Assembly: GCA_025062325.1 (NCBI GenBank)
Contig: JANXAL010000019.1
Coordinates: forward strand, 1 to 64,000
DNA from: Roseiflexus sp.
Lineage (GTDB): Bacteria; Chloroflexota; Chloroflexia; Chloroflexales; Roseiflexaceae
Length of the DNA stretch: 64,000 nucleotides
Direction: 5' to 3'
Part shown: one piece after another, positions 9,001 through 14,514 of the stretch
Position numbering within the stretch: the stretch's first letter is position 1
Layout of the letters: every line of letters starts with the position of its first letter
Position numbers and translations under genes: made by a program
Notes under the pieces: model-generated
What the model saw: the letters and a program-made list of their open reading frames with translations, nothing else
The model's database searches: none
What the model was told of the DNA's origin: nothing

Positions 9001-11641
9001 TATCGATGAGCGACGAGCGTCGTCCGCCCTCCACATCGTCATACCAGCCGAAGTTGAGGGTGAAACTGTTGCCAGCCGCATCGGTGGTGATGAACGGCGC
9101 CCAGGTGATGGCGTCAGTGTTGAAGGTGTTGAAATTCTGATTCGTCTGGCGGAAGTGCTGATTGGCGTTGGTAGCGCCTGCGGTCACACCGACGAGCGGT
9201 CCATTCGTCAGTTCGCGCGCGGTGTCGAAATCGGCGGCGCGACTCCAGACGCCGGTGGCGGCATTCACAACCACATAAACGCCATTCTGCCGCGCGTCGG
9301 TCTGATCCTTCACCAGCACGCGGTCGCCGTTCGCCAGCGCGACGCCGTCAATGGTCGTCGGTGCGCCGCTGAACGAGCCGATGCCAGCGGGATTGTAGCC
9401 GGAAATGTTCGCAGTCGTCGCCACGCGCACCGTCGTCGGCGGGTTGATCGTCGTCAGGTAGGTGTCGGACGGTCCGCGCGTGACCGTGTTGGCGCCGGGG
9501 ATCGTGCCAGGCGCGGCAGCCGCATCGAAGAACAGGCGCTCCGGCACGGGAAAGACCGGCAGCGGCGGGAAGTCGATGAACTGCACGTTCTCAAAACTGC
9601 TGATTGGCAGACGGTAGGTCAATCGATAGGTCACTAGATCGCCCGGTTGGACCGTTACCGGATCGCCAAGGTTGGTCGTCTGCCCATTGAGTGCATAAAT
9701 GGTCTTGCTGCGCTCACCGATTGGCAGTTCGACGCTGGCGGCGGTATCGTCGGTTGCCTGCCCGATGACCGTTGGGGTCGTGCTATTGATCGTGGTGGTG
9801 TTGATCTGCTCACCACGGATCAACGGCACGCGGTTGCGCAGAATGTCGAGCTGGTCGACTGATCGGTCGCCGGATGGAAAATCATCGCTGAACTCGTCTT
9901 TGACCTCGGTGTAGAACGTGATGCGCCCCCGCGTCGGACCGAAGAGGGGCGGGTTGTTGTTCTGCGGCGTGCCGCCAGCATTAGGAATATCGCCGCCAAC
10001 GAGCCGCCCGCTGACGCCGCGCGCGATCAGTTCCTGCGAGATGTTGAAACGAATATAGGTCGTGCCACTGATCGACGGCGCCGACGGGTTGATGACGAAC
10101 ACTGGACCGGACGGCGGGCTGGTCGGGTCGGAGAGCGGCGTGCCGCGGGTGGTGAAGCGCTCCTCATACACAATCGTTCCGGCGCCACTGAACGGTGCAG
10201 CCGCGATATTCACGCGGGTCGGCGAAGCGCCGGTAACATACGCATTCTCAACCTGAAGGGTTGGAACGGTCGAACTGCCGGTAGTGCGCACGAAGAGACG
10301 CTGCCCGTCAGAAATGATGTCTTCGAGATAGACGTTCTGAACCGCAAAATAGTCGGAGACCTGGAAATCGATATCGTAGCGCAGCAGCGTCTGACCGGGG
10401 ATGATTGCCCCGCCGGTTGGCGCAAGGGTGGTGCGATCAACAGGTGTCACTGATTTCTGGGTCGCCAGCGAGTGCTGCTGGAGGGTATGCGCATTCGGCG
10501 GCAGCGTGATGTTAACCAGCGTTGGCGCGTCCCGTGTGTCAATTGGCGTCCACGCCGCTGTCGAGCTGCCGGTATTGTTGGCGACGGTCGAGTCGGTTCC
10601 CTGCGGCACAGTTGGCGTGGCGGCGCTAGTGTCGCGCGGGATGTAGAACTCGAACTCGAACGACGCATCGACGCCGCGCACGCCGGTCTTGTCGCCAAAC
10701 GTATAGATCAGCGTCCCGCCAGGCGCTGCGGGCGTGGCAGTGCCGGAAAGGTTCGCCGGGGTGAAGACCTCGGTTGGGACGCCGGGCGAATTATAGAGAC
10801 GCGCACTCATCTGCGCGGCGGTGTTGCCGGTGATGCGCATGCTATTCGCCAGGATGTCGGTGATCTGCAAACCGGTAACCGGCTGGCCTTCAGCAATATC
10901 GACATCCAGGCGGTAGCGGCGCGGATAGTTGCGCCCGGTCGCGGTTTCGTCCTCCGGTCCCAGGTAGGTCTTGGTCAACCGCCACAGAATCGGCGTAACG
11001 TCGGCATCCGAAGGAGTCGTCTGGCGGATCGGCGGGTCGACGCCGGGGTTGTCGAGCGGGTCATTGCCGTAGCGGAACCCGGCGATCGCGGTGACCGGCA
11101 GCGGCGCGCCGAGGTCTGCCAGGTTGCTGATGCGCAGCGTCACACTGATCGGCGCTGGCGGCTGGGTGTTGGTAAAACTGCCGAACGGCAGCGTCAGAAC
11201 CGCAATCGTGTCGCCGTTCTGAAAGCGTGCGCCATAGCCAGGCACGCTGAGCGTCTGCCCGGTCAATGGATGGACATAGGTTGGTCCGCTAATGGTGATC
11301 AGATTCAGACCCGGCAGCGGCTGCCCCAGGTAGGTCGCACGCATGCCGGTCGTGATCAATCCATCGAACGACGGTGCGCCATCGGGACCGGTGGTATCCA
11401 GAAAGAGGTCGATATACGGACCATAGCCGGTCTGATCGCCTGTCCCGGTGCTGGCATTGTCGAAGGTGACCGTCAGGGTCACCGGTTCGCCCAGCAGACC
11501 GCTTGTGCTATTCACAGTCGCAACCGGCAACGGGTTGCCAGCGGCGAAGGCAATCGTTCCAAGCAGAAAACTACCGATGGTAAGAGCGACCACGAGCAGG
11601 GTGAGAAGCGGCGCGAGCCGCAGGGTTGGACGACGGCGCAT
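1..11641 (-). CDS. Giant secreted DUF11-repeat surface protein (3' end outside window)
   Basis: The minus strand reads open from an ATG at 11641 to the window edge, about 3880 residues, so the C terminus is missing. Residues 1-34 form a signal peptide (MRRR, then a hydrophobic stretch, ending AFA). The rest alternates two kinds of roughly 130-160-residue beta modules. One has the pattern DAGDxxTYTxxxxN ... AYDVxITDTLP ... ITNTA. The other has TSEAHTxGTDVTIGExVxYxL ... LPEGTxxxLxxxDxLPAGLxF. Both are typical of DUF11 / conserved-repeat proteins that form long cell-surface stalks. Four inserted modules (near 9.3, 8.3, 4.3 and 3.9 kb) carry the signature TxDGVxLxxGDRVLVKxQTxxxxNGVY. The last visible part (SGFVYVDANNNGIFEGSESGIGG) is an SdrD B-like / Cna_B-like domain. 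A purine-rich GGAAAGGGA lies upstream of the start. A role in adhesion, sheath or S-layer is inferred. Confidence 0.9.
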   Translation of the reverse strand, partial: MRRRPTLRLAPLLTLLVVALTIGSFLLGTIAFAAGNPLPVATVNSTSGLLGEPVTLTVTFDNASTGTGDQTGYGPYIDLFLDTTGPDGAPSFDGLITTGMRATYLGQPLPGLNLITISGPTYVHPLTGQTLSVPGYGARFQNGDTIAVLTLPFGSFTNTQPPAPISVTLRISNLADLGAPLPVTAIAGFRYGNDPLDNPGVDPPIRQTTPSDADVTPILWRLTKTYLGPEDETATGRNYPRRYRLDVDIAEGQPVTGLQITDILANSMRITGNTAAQMSARLYNSPGVPTEVFTPANLSGTATPAAPGGTLIYTFGDKTGVRGVDASFEFEFYIPRDTSAATPTVPQGTDSTVANNTGSSTAAWTPIDTRDAPTLVNITLPPNAHTLQQHSLATQKSVTPVDRTTLAPTGGAIIPGQTLLRYDIDFQVSDYFAVQNVYLEDIISDGQRLFVRTTGSSTVPTLQVENAYVTGASPTRVNIAAAPFSGAGTIVYEERFTTRGTPLSDPTSPPSGPVFVINPSAPSISGTTYIRFNISQELIARGVSGRLVGGDIPNAGGTPQNNNPPLFGPTRGRITFYTEVKDEFSDDFPSGDRSVDQLDILRNRVPLIRGEQINTTTINSTTPTVIGQATDDTAASVELPIGERSKTIYALNGQTTNLGDPVTVQPGDLVTYRLTYRLPISSFENVQFIDFPPLPVFPVPERLFFDAAAAPGTIPGANTVTRGPSDTYLTTINPPTTVRVATTANISGYNPAGIGSFSGAPTTIDGVALANGDRVLVKDQTDARQNGVYVVVNAATGVWSRAADFDTARELTNGPLVGVTAGATNANQHFRQTNQNFNTFNTDAITWAPFITTDAAGNSFTLNFGWYDDVEGGRRSSLIDILVTLRVADAAFTEDLFLTNQLRVNEFSTNAGSQYFDEIVMFEVIRPNVTINKGIVGYNNTGLTLGGVMFNPPDGPTSFGGTPVYTRTQALAIGASDSLLLSDAGDRVRYAIVLQNEARGDAYDVTVTDSIPAAYVRPATLAAANFAVRRGDGTLLTGDVVSGTVRVATTGPLTGATFAPTPNNGQFTNAPRNIDGVTLNVGDRVLVKDQTSPTQNGIYVVTAVFPGINQATLTRASDFDDDAELTGGYRVAVLGGLSSNANRAFSVTGPITLNTTPVTWTNAGVSDYYATYNPSTGEFSVVLADNYTAGNTTAPTRDDRPGGLSRGASGPRSNIVEVTNGSNTVIITYDVTLGDNVAPNQEIINTATLTNVATTDGGIDDLLDPSDTAQVTIRRPAIAKVLTATEIENATNTRQQVVIGELVTYTLTLTVPEGVTTNAILTDTLDAGLAFVDVTGVTASPALSFASGGLPTIGATPANTTIGAGGQTIVFNFGAITNSDRNNAVDETIVITYRAVALNTVANQSGAQRNNRAVFSWNVPAQSSYTLSPVEAGNVTIIEPTLAVAKTLPPGVYDAGDTIDYTITISHTTGSQTDAYDAVITDTLPIDPFGSGSLILAPTVLSVTDSAGVLTTADFTLTGSNATSWTLSNPTPIDIAPGRTISIVVRGTLSSAVAPGAAITNTAFLRWTSLDGNPGQRSTYTAASTERTGADGPGGALNDYAATGSATFTIPVVTPGKALVATSEAHTSGSNVTIGEIVRFRIAISGPEASVYAFSLVDRLPPGLTFLNDGSARFAFIANNNITTAGAYDVAPVSCAAINPPGVTTLADVLNPATLPSSSISCTFGDSNISSDETTNQDVYGSGTDVFFRFGNLTNNDNDTGDEFIVVEFNAIVDNNTVDPNDAGDVRSNTVVARMSPPGFGAFETAPSTPVNVTVVEPNIPFSTATNNKNAGPASGDAFDTITYAVIFVNATGATVSDAFDVRVLDTLPSDTTLITTSVSVVSAGGCATGVINNSAGNTVDVTIGQVPPGCIVNIAYQATLNVSVFPGQVITNTANLTYTSLPGSAGTGGFFGSTAGASGSATGERNGSGGINDYAGSDFATVSITLPAMAKRIVATSEAHTADPLVLADFSGTGFTGFLTGTWNAGTTTLNPSFIRVSGSATEQGGGYITFATPVDLSNHTALALSARLVAGNGADNIDVHLQDADGTNWRWRFSTVSLNYSTFTFVPLSLLGPSSPPFAPGTVPGLDLRTITRLEIRGDNGTSQFDIDIDSVIAFGNIAAPGEIVRYRLVTTIPEGTSPDMHLLDDIPNGLRFLNDGTTRIAFVSTNGITSTAVVSGASTLVPALSGAGLNLAGNEDHVTSFSLLPSSGNGIVPGDANVSRYQTSNNDSYGDGDNVFFKLGNVVNNDNDPDLEFVIIEFNAQVLNTSNPGNQSGVVRNNSFEYRINGNTSNTLLGSTSTAQNAISSVTVVEPQINNLSKTIASAPPVDAGDVFTYTLRFANGVAWPTSPAVPVRVATTGNITGFNATGGFGGTGQFANAPATVDGVTLNVGDRILVRSQTNAAENGVYTLVFIDPFTGARVWDRATDLDSTAELALGYRVVVQEGATLAGRTYYLDEPVPTALNVGALNWREVAPAMTVAVATTGNLGGGTFTPGGGTFGRGTLTTTATSIDGIAVNATNFPAGTRILVKNQSTASQNGVYRVTNLSGTTLTIERVPEFDSHQEVVTGTLVYVTGGTINAGRTFAVRTAPTSTPINSTTSFEIVDQVAAFDVTVFDQLPPSLELLSVQIETPAGTTATNGSTLGVGGVISYTLDRLDSVQDITSGRNDVVITATVRVVPGTPASAQITNTARVQYTSLPGARGTLGNPTGSDVSAGTAGTQNGERTGQDVPNPTNNTPPSNNAPLNNYSVGAIALNHLAAPAFDKQFQGGSISDDDSSVPGTSGASVAVGEAVLYDLLVTLPEGTTNNLRVVDAVPAGMRFDTAFNGGLGYQIVTTAGGLLTQPFSNPAAVAVPTLTVSGTGTLGQDGVDALFSFGNVTVDADNNPNNNAFIIRVRLIVTNTAANQSGATRDNGGALRYTNGYSGSDRELRDPTEPRVTVVEPTPSILKSVSGAAADAGDPITYTLRIENTAPRSEMTAYDVVISDTIAPELINPTIVAVSVTGAPGVDAADFEVATVGSNRILRTVAPIDLPLGATVIITFTGDLASTVTTDQIITNRAAMFWSSTPGTNPDERTGADVPNPPECSGLPGDCNLDNAQLNNYGLISSVTTTAIAPVTASKSVVEGVAPSTPGTDVTIGEIVTYRLAVSLPEGVTSGLVITDTVPAGMAYLPGSATLITGALAAGDPPLNSGHPAGAGNLAFNGVFSDTTDPSVTPIVDARFLNGTDIRFAFDQITLPGDNDLRNNTFFIRYQVVVLDVAGNTGFSGSQTTLTNSGQFDIPATPLPPVSLLIDPNGATVTVVEPELAINKSVAPLTGDAGDPVTYTITLSHTARSLADAFDVAITDALPATIGSSLSAPVTIANVSATHSVDGDITGNFGVAGNTLTTTTPFTLTRGATVTLTITGVLRQSVQPGEVITNTAVLTSTSLPGPNQNLSPDATGVSDGTDRERSRNASSSATHSTGQGAFSKAILSTSAAHTSGTDVTIGEVISYTLIVDLPEGTTRNLVLTDDLPAGLDYEGFTVITDAAQSGGLLAQNFAGTVPSITVTGGAGSGDDVTFTFTGDVVVTGDNNAANNRFLVVARVRALDEPGMIGLIPPGQTVLTNTATMRYTDGSNVTRTFTDTETVRVVEPRLTINKNIVQTLANAGDPITITLTVTNTGTADAFDVIITDTLPPEFDAATTTFGAAGSDYPATFTPSRTGSDVRYEGGPIPVGATVTFTFRVNLTGTVTAGTTITNTARVSESTTLPGDDPTERVQTPVESSDTLTIRSNSLSGFVYVDANNNGIFEGSESGIGGVTITLSGTDHLGNPVFLTTTTTITGFYRFDNLYPGVYSLI
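3700..4459 (-). repeat. Tandem phage-tail-like modules 3 and 4 in the giant surface protein
   Basis: Two copies in direct succession, with the border near 4092. The first has VRVATTGNITG, VDGVTLNVGDRILVRSQ, NGVYTLV and RATDLDSTAEL. The second has VAVATTGNLGG, IDGIAVN, GTRILVKNQ, NGVYRV, PEFDSHQEV and a shorter end. The flanking residues return to the DUF11 pattern on both sides. Confidence 0.6.
8150..8510 (-). repeat. Phage-tail-like inserted module 2 in the giant surface protein
   Basis: Second copy of the module. It starts VRVATTGPLTG, contains IDGVTLNVGDRVLVKDQ and NGIYVV, an RASDFDDDAELTGGYRVAV segment, and ends in PVTW. It resembles module 1 over its whole length but differs at many positions, so the duplication is not recent. 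Confidence 0.65.
9100..9430 (-). repeat. Phage-tail-like inserted module 1 in the giant surface protein
   Basis: About 110 residues starting VRVATTANISG, with IDGVALANGDRVLVKDQ and NGVYVV, then a W-S-R-A-x-D-F-D stretch and a final ITW. The same pattern occurs in many phage tail-fibre and structural proteins. It interrupts the DUF11 repeat series. Confidence 0.65.
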
Positions 11642-11690
11642 GGTCCTTACTATCCCTTTCCTGGTCATGTGACTGTGACTTGTGCAGGAG

Positions 11691-11705
11691 GTAACAGCTT
11701 GTTAC
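11691..11705. promoter_or_regulatory. Inverted repeat upstream of the giant surface gene
   Basis: GTAACAGCTTGTTAC is a perfect inverted repeat (GTAACA / TGTTAC, 3-nt spacer), 50-64 bases before the start codon. Single half-sites (GTGTTAC near 11716, GTGTAAC near 11761) lie further upstream. It could be an operator; the binding protein is unknown. Confidence 0.35.
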
Positions 11706-11914
11706 CCGATAGTGTGTTACTTTCAACCGAAAGAAAGTATAGGTATCGGGCATAACCAGAGTGTAACGAAATGGAGTCGGGATAGTAGCAGAATAGCTAA
11801 TGGGTGGGCGCCTCTCATCCCCCCGCCCTCTTCTCTCACCAGGGGAGAAGGAGGCAGGGAGCGCGTCCCTTATGCCCTTTTGCCCCCTCATCCCCCCGGC
11901 TCCCTTCTCCCGCC

Positions 11915-12090
11915 CTCTCAAGTGTAGGCTTTTTGGCGTGCGAAGCGGATTTGCCGCATCCTGACGCCCTTTTCTCCCCTCATCCCCCCACCCCCTTCTC
12001 CCACAAGGGGAGAAGGGGGTGGTAGGGCGGCCTATTGCCTGAAACGAGCGATGTAACCTGAGGACTTGCCAAAAAATCTACCCTCATGAG
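11915..12090. repeat. MITE-like dispersed element, copy A (full length)
   Basis: About 176 bases. The left end is CTCTCAAGTGTAGGC-TTTTT-GGC. The right end reads GCC-AAAAAA-TCTACCCTCATGAG, which is close to the reverse complement of the left. The interior carries the block TGCCGCATCCTGACGCCC, then a CCCCTTCTCCC / GGGGAGAAGGGGG palindrome, then GGCCTATTGCCTGAAAC. Three further copies lie in this window. Confidence 0.65.
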
Positions 12091-12160
12091 CCCTACCCCC
12101 TTCTCCCACCCTCCTTAAGCTCCCGCATGCGGGGGTTTGGGGGGAAAAGGGGGAGGTGGC

Positions 12161-12290
12161 GCGTCCTGACGCCCTTTTCTCCCCTCATCCCCCCGACCCC
12201 CTTCTCCCACAAGGGGAGAAGGGACGCATCCTAACGCTCAAAACGGGCGATGTAACCTGAGGGCTTGCCGAAAAAATCTACACGTGTGAG
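12161..12290. repeat. MITE-like dispersed element, copy B (lacks left end)
   Basis: This copy starts inside the element (GCGTCCTGACGCCC), keeps the central palindrome CCCTTCTCCCACAAGGGGAG and ends with GCTTGCCG-AAAAAA-TCTACACGTGTGAG. The left terminal repeat is replaced by other C-rich repeat sequence. Confidence 0.6.
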
Positions 12291-12379
12291 ATCCCCCTGC
12301 CCCCTTCTCCCGCGTGCGGGAGAAGAGGAGTGGGCGTCCTGATGCCTCAAACAGGCGACTCACTTGAGCGCCTGTGAGC

Positions 12380-12419
12380 ACACGGATTTACACGGACTAA
12401 GACGAATGGACACGGATCG
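12380..12419. repeat. Short dispersed ACACGGAT repeat, copy 1
   Basis: ACACGGATTTACACGGAC, then TAAGACGAATGGACACGGAT. Related copies sit at 17369-17404 and 23996-24034, always between genes. Confidence 0.5.
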
Positions 12420-12430
12420 GTTGCCTTCCA

Positions 12431-13144
12431 TCATCGGAGATGCCGATTGAAGAAGGCGATGATCCGCTGTCGTGCGTCGCGCGCCGAGGGTTCGTGATAT
12501 CCCATCCGGGTCACGCGCCATGCCACGCGCAGCAGTGCAGGAACCTCACGCGGGTCGTGGTCGTTGAGGAAGGCGTGTCCGGCGTCGGGGTATTCTTTCA
12601 CATCATGGTCCACGCCGAGCGCGGTCAATGCGCGTTCGAGGCGTCCAGCCGCGCCGCGCAGCGTCACGTCCTTCGCGCCATAGCTGGCGACGATCGGGCA
12701 GGCGCCAGCTACGGCGCGCTCGAAGTCGTCCGGCAGCACGCCGTAGTTGACGCTTGATGCTGCAAACCCGTGTCCCGGCGCCAGCAGCAGCGCAAACCCG
12801 CCACCCATGCAGAAGCCAATCACCCCAATTTTGCCGGTGCAATCGCTGCGTTGCGCCAGCCAGTCGCGGGTTGCTGCAATATGGCGAAACATCATCCCCT
12901 GCCACGTCTGATAGTCGCGGATGATCGAGCGCAGGCAGGTGATCACCGTGCCGCCGTCGAAGAGATCGGGGGCTGCCGCCAGGAACCCCTCGCTCGCCAG
13001 CCACTCCGACTGGCGGCGCGTGTCGCTGCGCATGCCGAGCGCATCATGAATAACGACGACGCCGGGCCAGGGACCCGCGCCGTCCGGCGTGGCGAGATAG
13101 GCGTTCAGTGCGCCGTCAGGTGCAGGAATGACGACATCTGCCAT
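12431..13144 (-). CDS. Dienelactone-hydrolase-family alpha/beta hydrolase
   Basis: 237 residues, beginning [20 protein letters not shown]. The fold markers are those of the dienelactone hydrolase family: [10 protein letters not shown] after the first strands, a cysteine nucleophile elbow G-F-C112-M-G-G, an aspartate near D159 (SYGAKDVTL) and the catalytic histidine in DAGH190AFLND. The size fits the family (230-250 residues). The start at 13144 is favoured over one 15 codons upstream because AGAAGGA lies just before it. The substrate cannot be told from sequence; relatives hydrolyse dienelactones or other small esters. It ends close to the repeat-filled gap and faces the next gene divergently. 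Confidence 0.88.
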   Translation of the reverse strand: MADVVIPAPDGALNAYLATPDGAGPWPGVVVIHDALGMRSDTRRQSEWLASEGFLAAAPDLFDGGTVITCLRSIIRDYQTWQGMMFRHIAATRDWLAQRSDCTGKIGVIGFCMGGGFALLLAPGHGFAASSVNYGVLPDDFERAVAGACPIVASYGAKDVTLRGAAGRLERALTALGVDHDVKEYPDAGHAFLNDHDPREVPALLRVAWRVTRMGYHEPSARDARQRIIAFFNRHLR

Positions 13145-13693
13145 TGGTGTGTCCTTCTGATAGAGAGGAAACGATTCCAATGGTATCATAGGTTTCGTTC
13201 AGGTGCGAGAGAGGCGAGAGGCAGGAGGCGAGAGGTGAGAGGGTGTGAAGGTTGCAGGTTGAAAGTGGAAGGTTTCGCATTGGACGTTGCACAGTAGAGA
13301 CGTTGCACCGCAACGTCTCCACCGGTTGCGCCGCAACGTCTCCGCCGGTTACGCCGCAACGTCTCCGCCGGTTGCAGGCGGGGATGTGGCCGTTGAACGT
13401 TGAACGCGGAAAATGTAGGGGCGCGCCACCGGCGCGCCCGTGCACACGGTGGCGCGCCCGTGCGCACGGTGGTGCGCCCATGTGGGAGGCGCCGGTGGCC
13501 CGTAGGCAGGTGGTCGGGGCGCGCCGCGGGCGCGCCCGCGCGCACGGCGAGCGCACTCGCACGGCGGCGCCCGTGGTTCGCGGGCACGTGGCAGGGTCCT
13601 GATGGGAAGGTTGTATGTGACAGGCGGGATTCTCTGTGTCCTCTGCGTCTCTGTGGTGAATCCACAGGTGTGAAGGGCTGAAGGGTTGAGAGC
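13145..13693. other. Gene-free region with GC-rich repeats
   Basis: About 550 bases between two divergent genes. It holds the 13297-13374 repeat and a dense run of GCGCGCC / GGCGCGC blocks at roughly 13420-13575 (GGCGCGCCCGTGCACACGG and variants). Both strands show long but compositionally odd reading frames rich in Ala, Arg and Pro, which I do not regard as genes. Promoters were not recognisable. Confidence 0.6.
13297..13374. repeat. REP-like palindrome and 23-bp tandem repeat
   Basis: A perfect hairpin GAGACGTTGC-ACC-GCAACGTCTC (13297-13319) runs into three 23-base units at 13306-13328, 13329-13351 and 13352-13374 (consensus CGCCGCAACGTCTCCGCCGG followed by TTG), which differ by only one to three bases. 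The right arm of the hairpin is contained in each unit. Confidence 0.75.
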
Positions 13694-14425
13694 GTGAAAC
13701 TGCCCCAACTTCGCACACTGGCATACGCGCTCCTGGCGCTGGCGGCGCTGGTGATGCTGGCAGGTCTGGCGACAGGCAACCGCGGCGATACGCGGAATCG
13801 CATTCCGCTGCCGCTACGGATGCTTTCATCGTTGCTGGTATGGTCCGCCGCGCTGCTGCTCTGGCGCGGCGCTGATCCTGGCGTGCGGCGACAGGCAGGA
13901 CTGGCAGCAGCGGGGATGGGGTGCGGGTTCCTGGGCGATCTGATCATGGCGTGGGTCATTCCGCTGCCAGAGCGCGTGATGTTCGGCATGCTCGCGTTTG
14001 GCGTCGGGCATGGATGCTACATTGGCGCAACTGCGAGCAATCTGGCGCAGCGGGGTGCGCTGAGATCGGCGGCTGCGCCATTGCTGGCAAGCTGGCTCAT
14101 CGGGATGATTGGCTGGTACGCTGTGGCGCGCAATCCAGCGAAACTGGGCGCGCTGAACTATGCAGCGCTGGCGTATGCACTGCTTCTTGCCTCGATGAGC
14201 GGTATGGGCGCGGCGCTGGCAATGCGCGATTCACGGTATCTCTCGCTTGCGCTTGGCGGTGCGCTCTTCTTCATCTCCGATCTCATTCTGGCGGGTGAAC
14301 TCTTCCGCGCCCTCTTCTTCCCGCATATCGGCGACGCCATCTGGCTGACCTATCTCACGGGGCAGGGGTTGATCGTTGAAGCGCTTGCGGGGAGTAGAGA
14401 ACGGGGAGTAGGGAATGGGGAGTAG
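13694..14425 (+). CDS. YhhN/TMEM86-family integral membrane protein
   Basis: 243 residues with about eight hydrophobic segments. The family marks of YhhN proteins are present: a G-F-L-G-D-L motif at the end of one segment, followed by F-G-M-L-A-F-G-V-G-H-G-C-Y-I, and a later FFISDLILA. Animal TMEM86 members are lysoplasmalogenases; bacterial members are mostly uncharacterised, so an activity on lysolipids is only inferred. It begins with GTG (13694), with a weak purine-rich sequence upstream. The gene is alone: it is divergent from the hydrolase and convergent with nadE, and only about 90 bases separate the two stop codons. Confidence 0.78.
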   Translation: MKLPQLRTLAYALLALAALVMLAGLATGNRGDTRNRIPLPLRMLSSLLVWSAALLLWRGADPGVRRQAGLAAAGMGCGFLGDLIMAWVIPLPERVMFGMLAFGVGHGCYIGATASNLAQRGALRSAAAPLLASWLIGMIGWYAVARNPAKLGALNYAALAYALLLASMSGMGAALAMRDSRYLSLALGGALFFISDLILAGELFRALFFPHIGDAIWLTYLTGQGLIVEALAGSRERGVGNGE

Positions 14426-14514
14426 GGAGACGACGACGTCTTTAGCGCTTGCTCTCTCGGTGAGCGCTGGCTGAGACTGTCGAAGCCAACGCTCACCGCT
14501 GAGCAGTTTGCGGT

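Larger units (their letters stand above)
11642..12430. other. Gene-free region dominated by dispersed repeats
   Basis: About 790 bases without a credible gene. The first 150 bases are the 5' region of the giant surface gene. After that the sequence consists of C-rich/G-rich palindromic blocks (CCTCATCCCCC ... CTTCTCCC and its complement) and copies of an inverted-repeat-bounded element, listed separately. The last 60 bases hold a short repeat of the ACACGGAT type. The short reading frames here are repeat translations, with Pro-Ser-rich products. Confidence 0.7.

Noticed and set aside
13306-13374. Possible CRISPR array (three 23-base units)
   Set aside because: The units are directly adjacent without spacers and no cas genes are near, so it is a simple tandem repeat.
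13186-13989. Overlapping minus-strand frames of 237-267 codons across the GC-rich gap
   Set aside because: They translate repeat sequence and overlap the YhhN gene. Composition (Pro, Arg, Ala, Cys runs) and lack of ribosome sites argue against genes.
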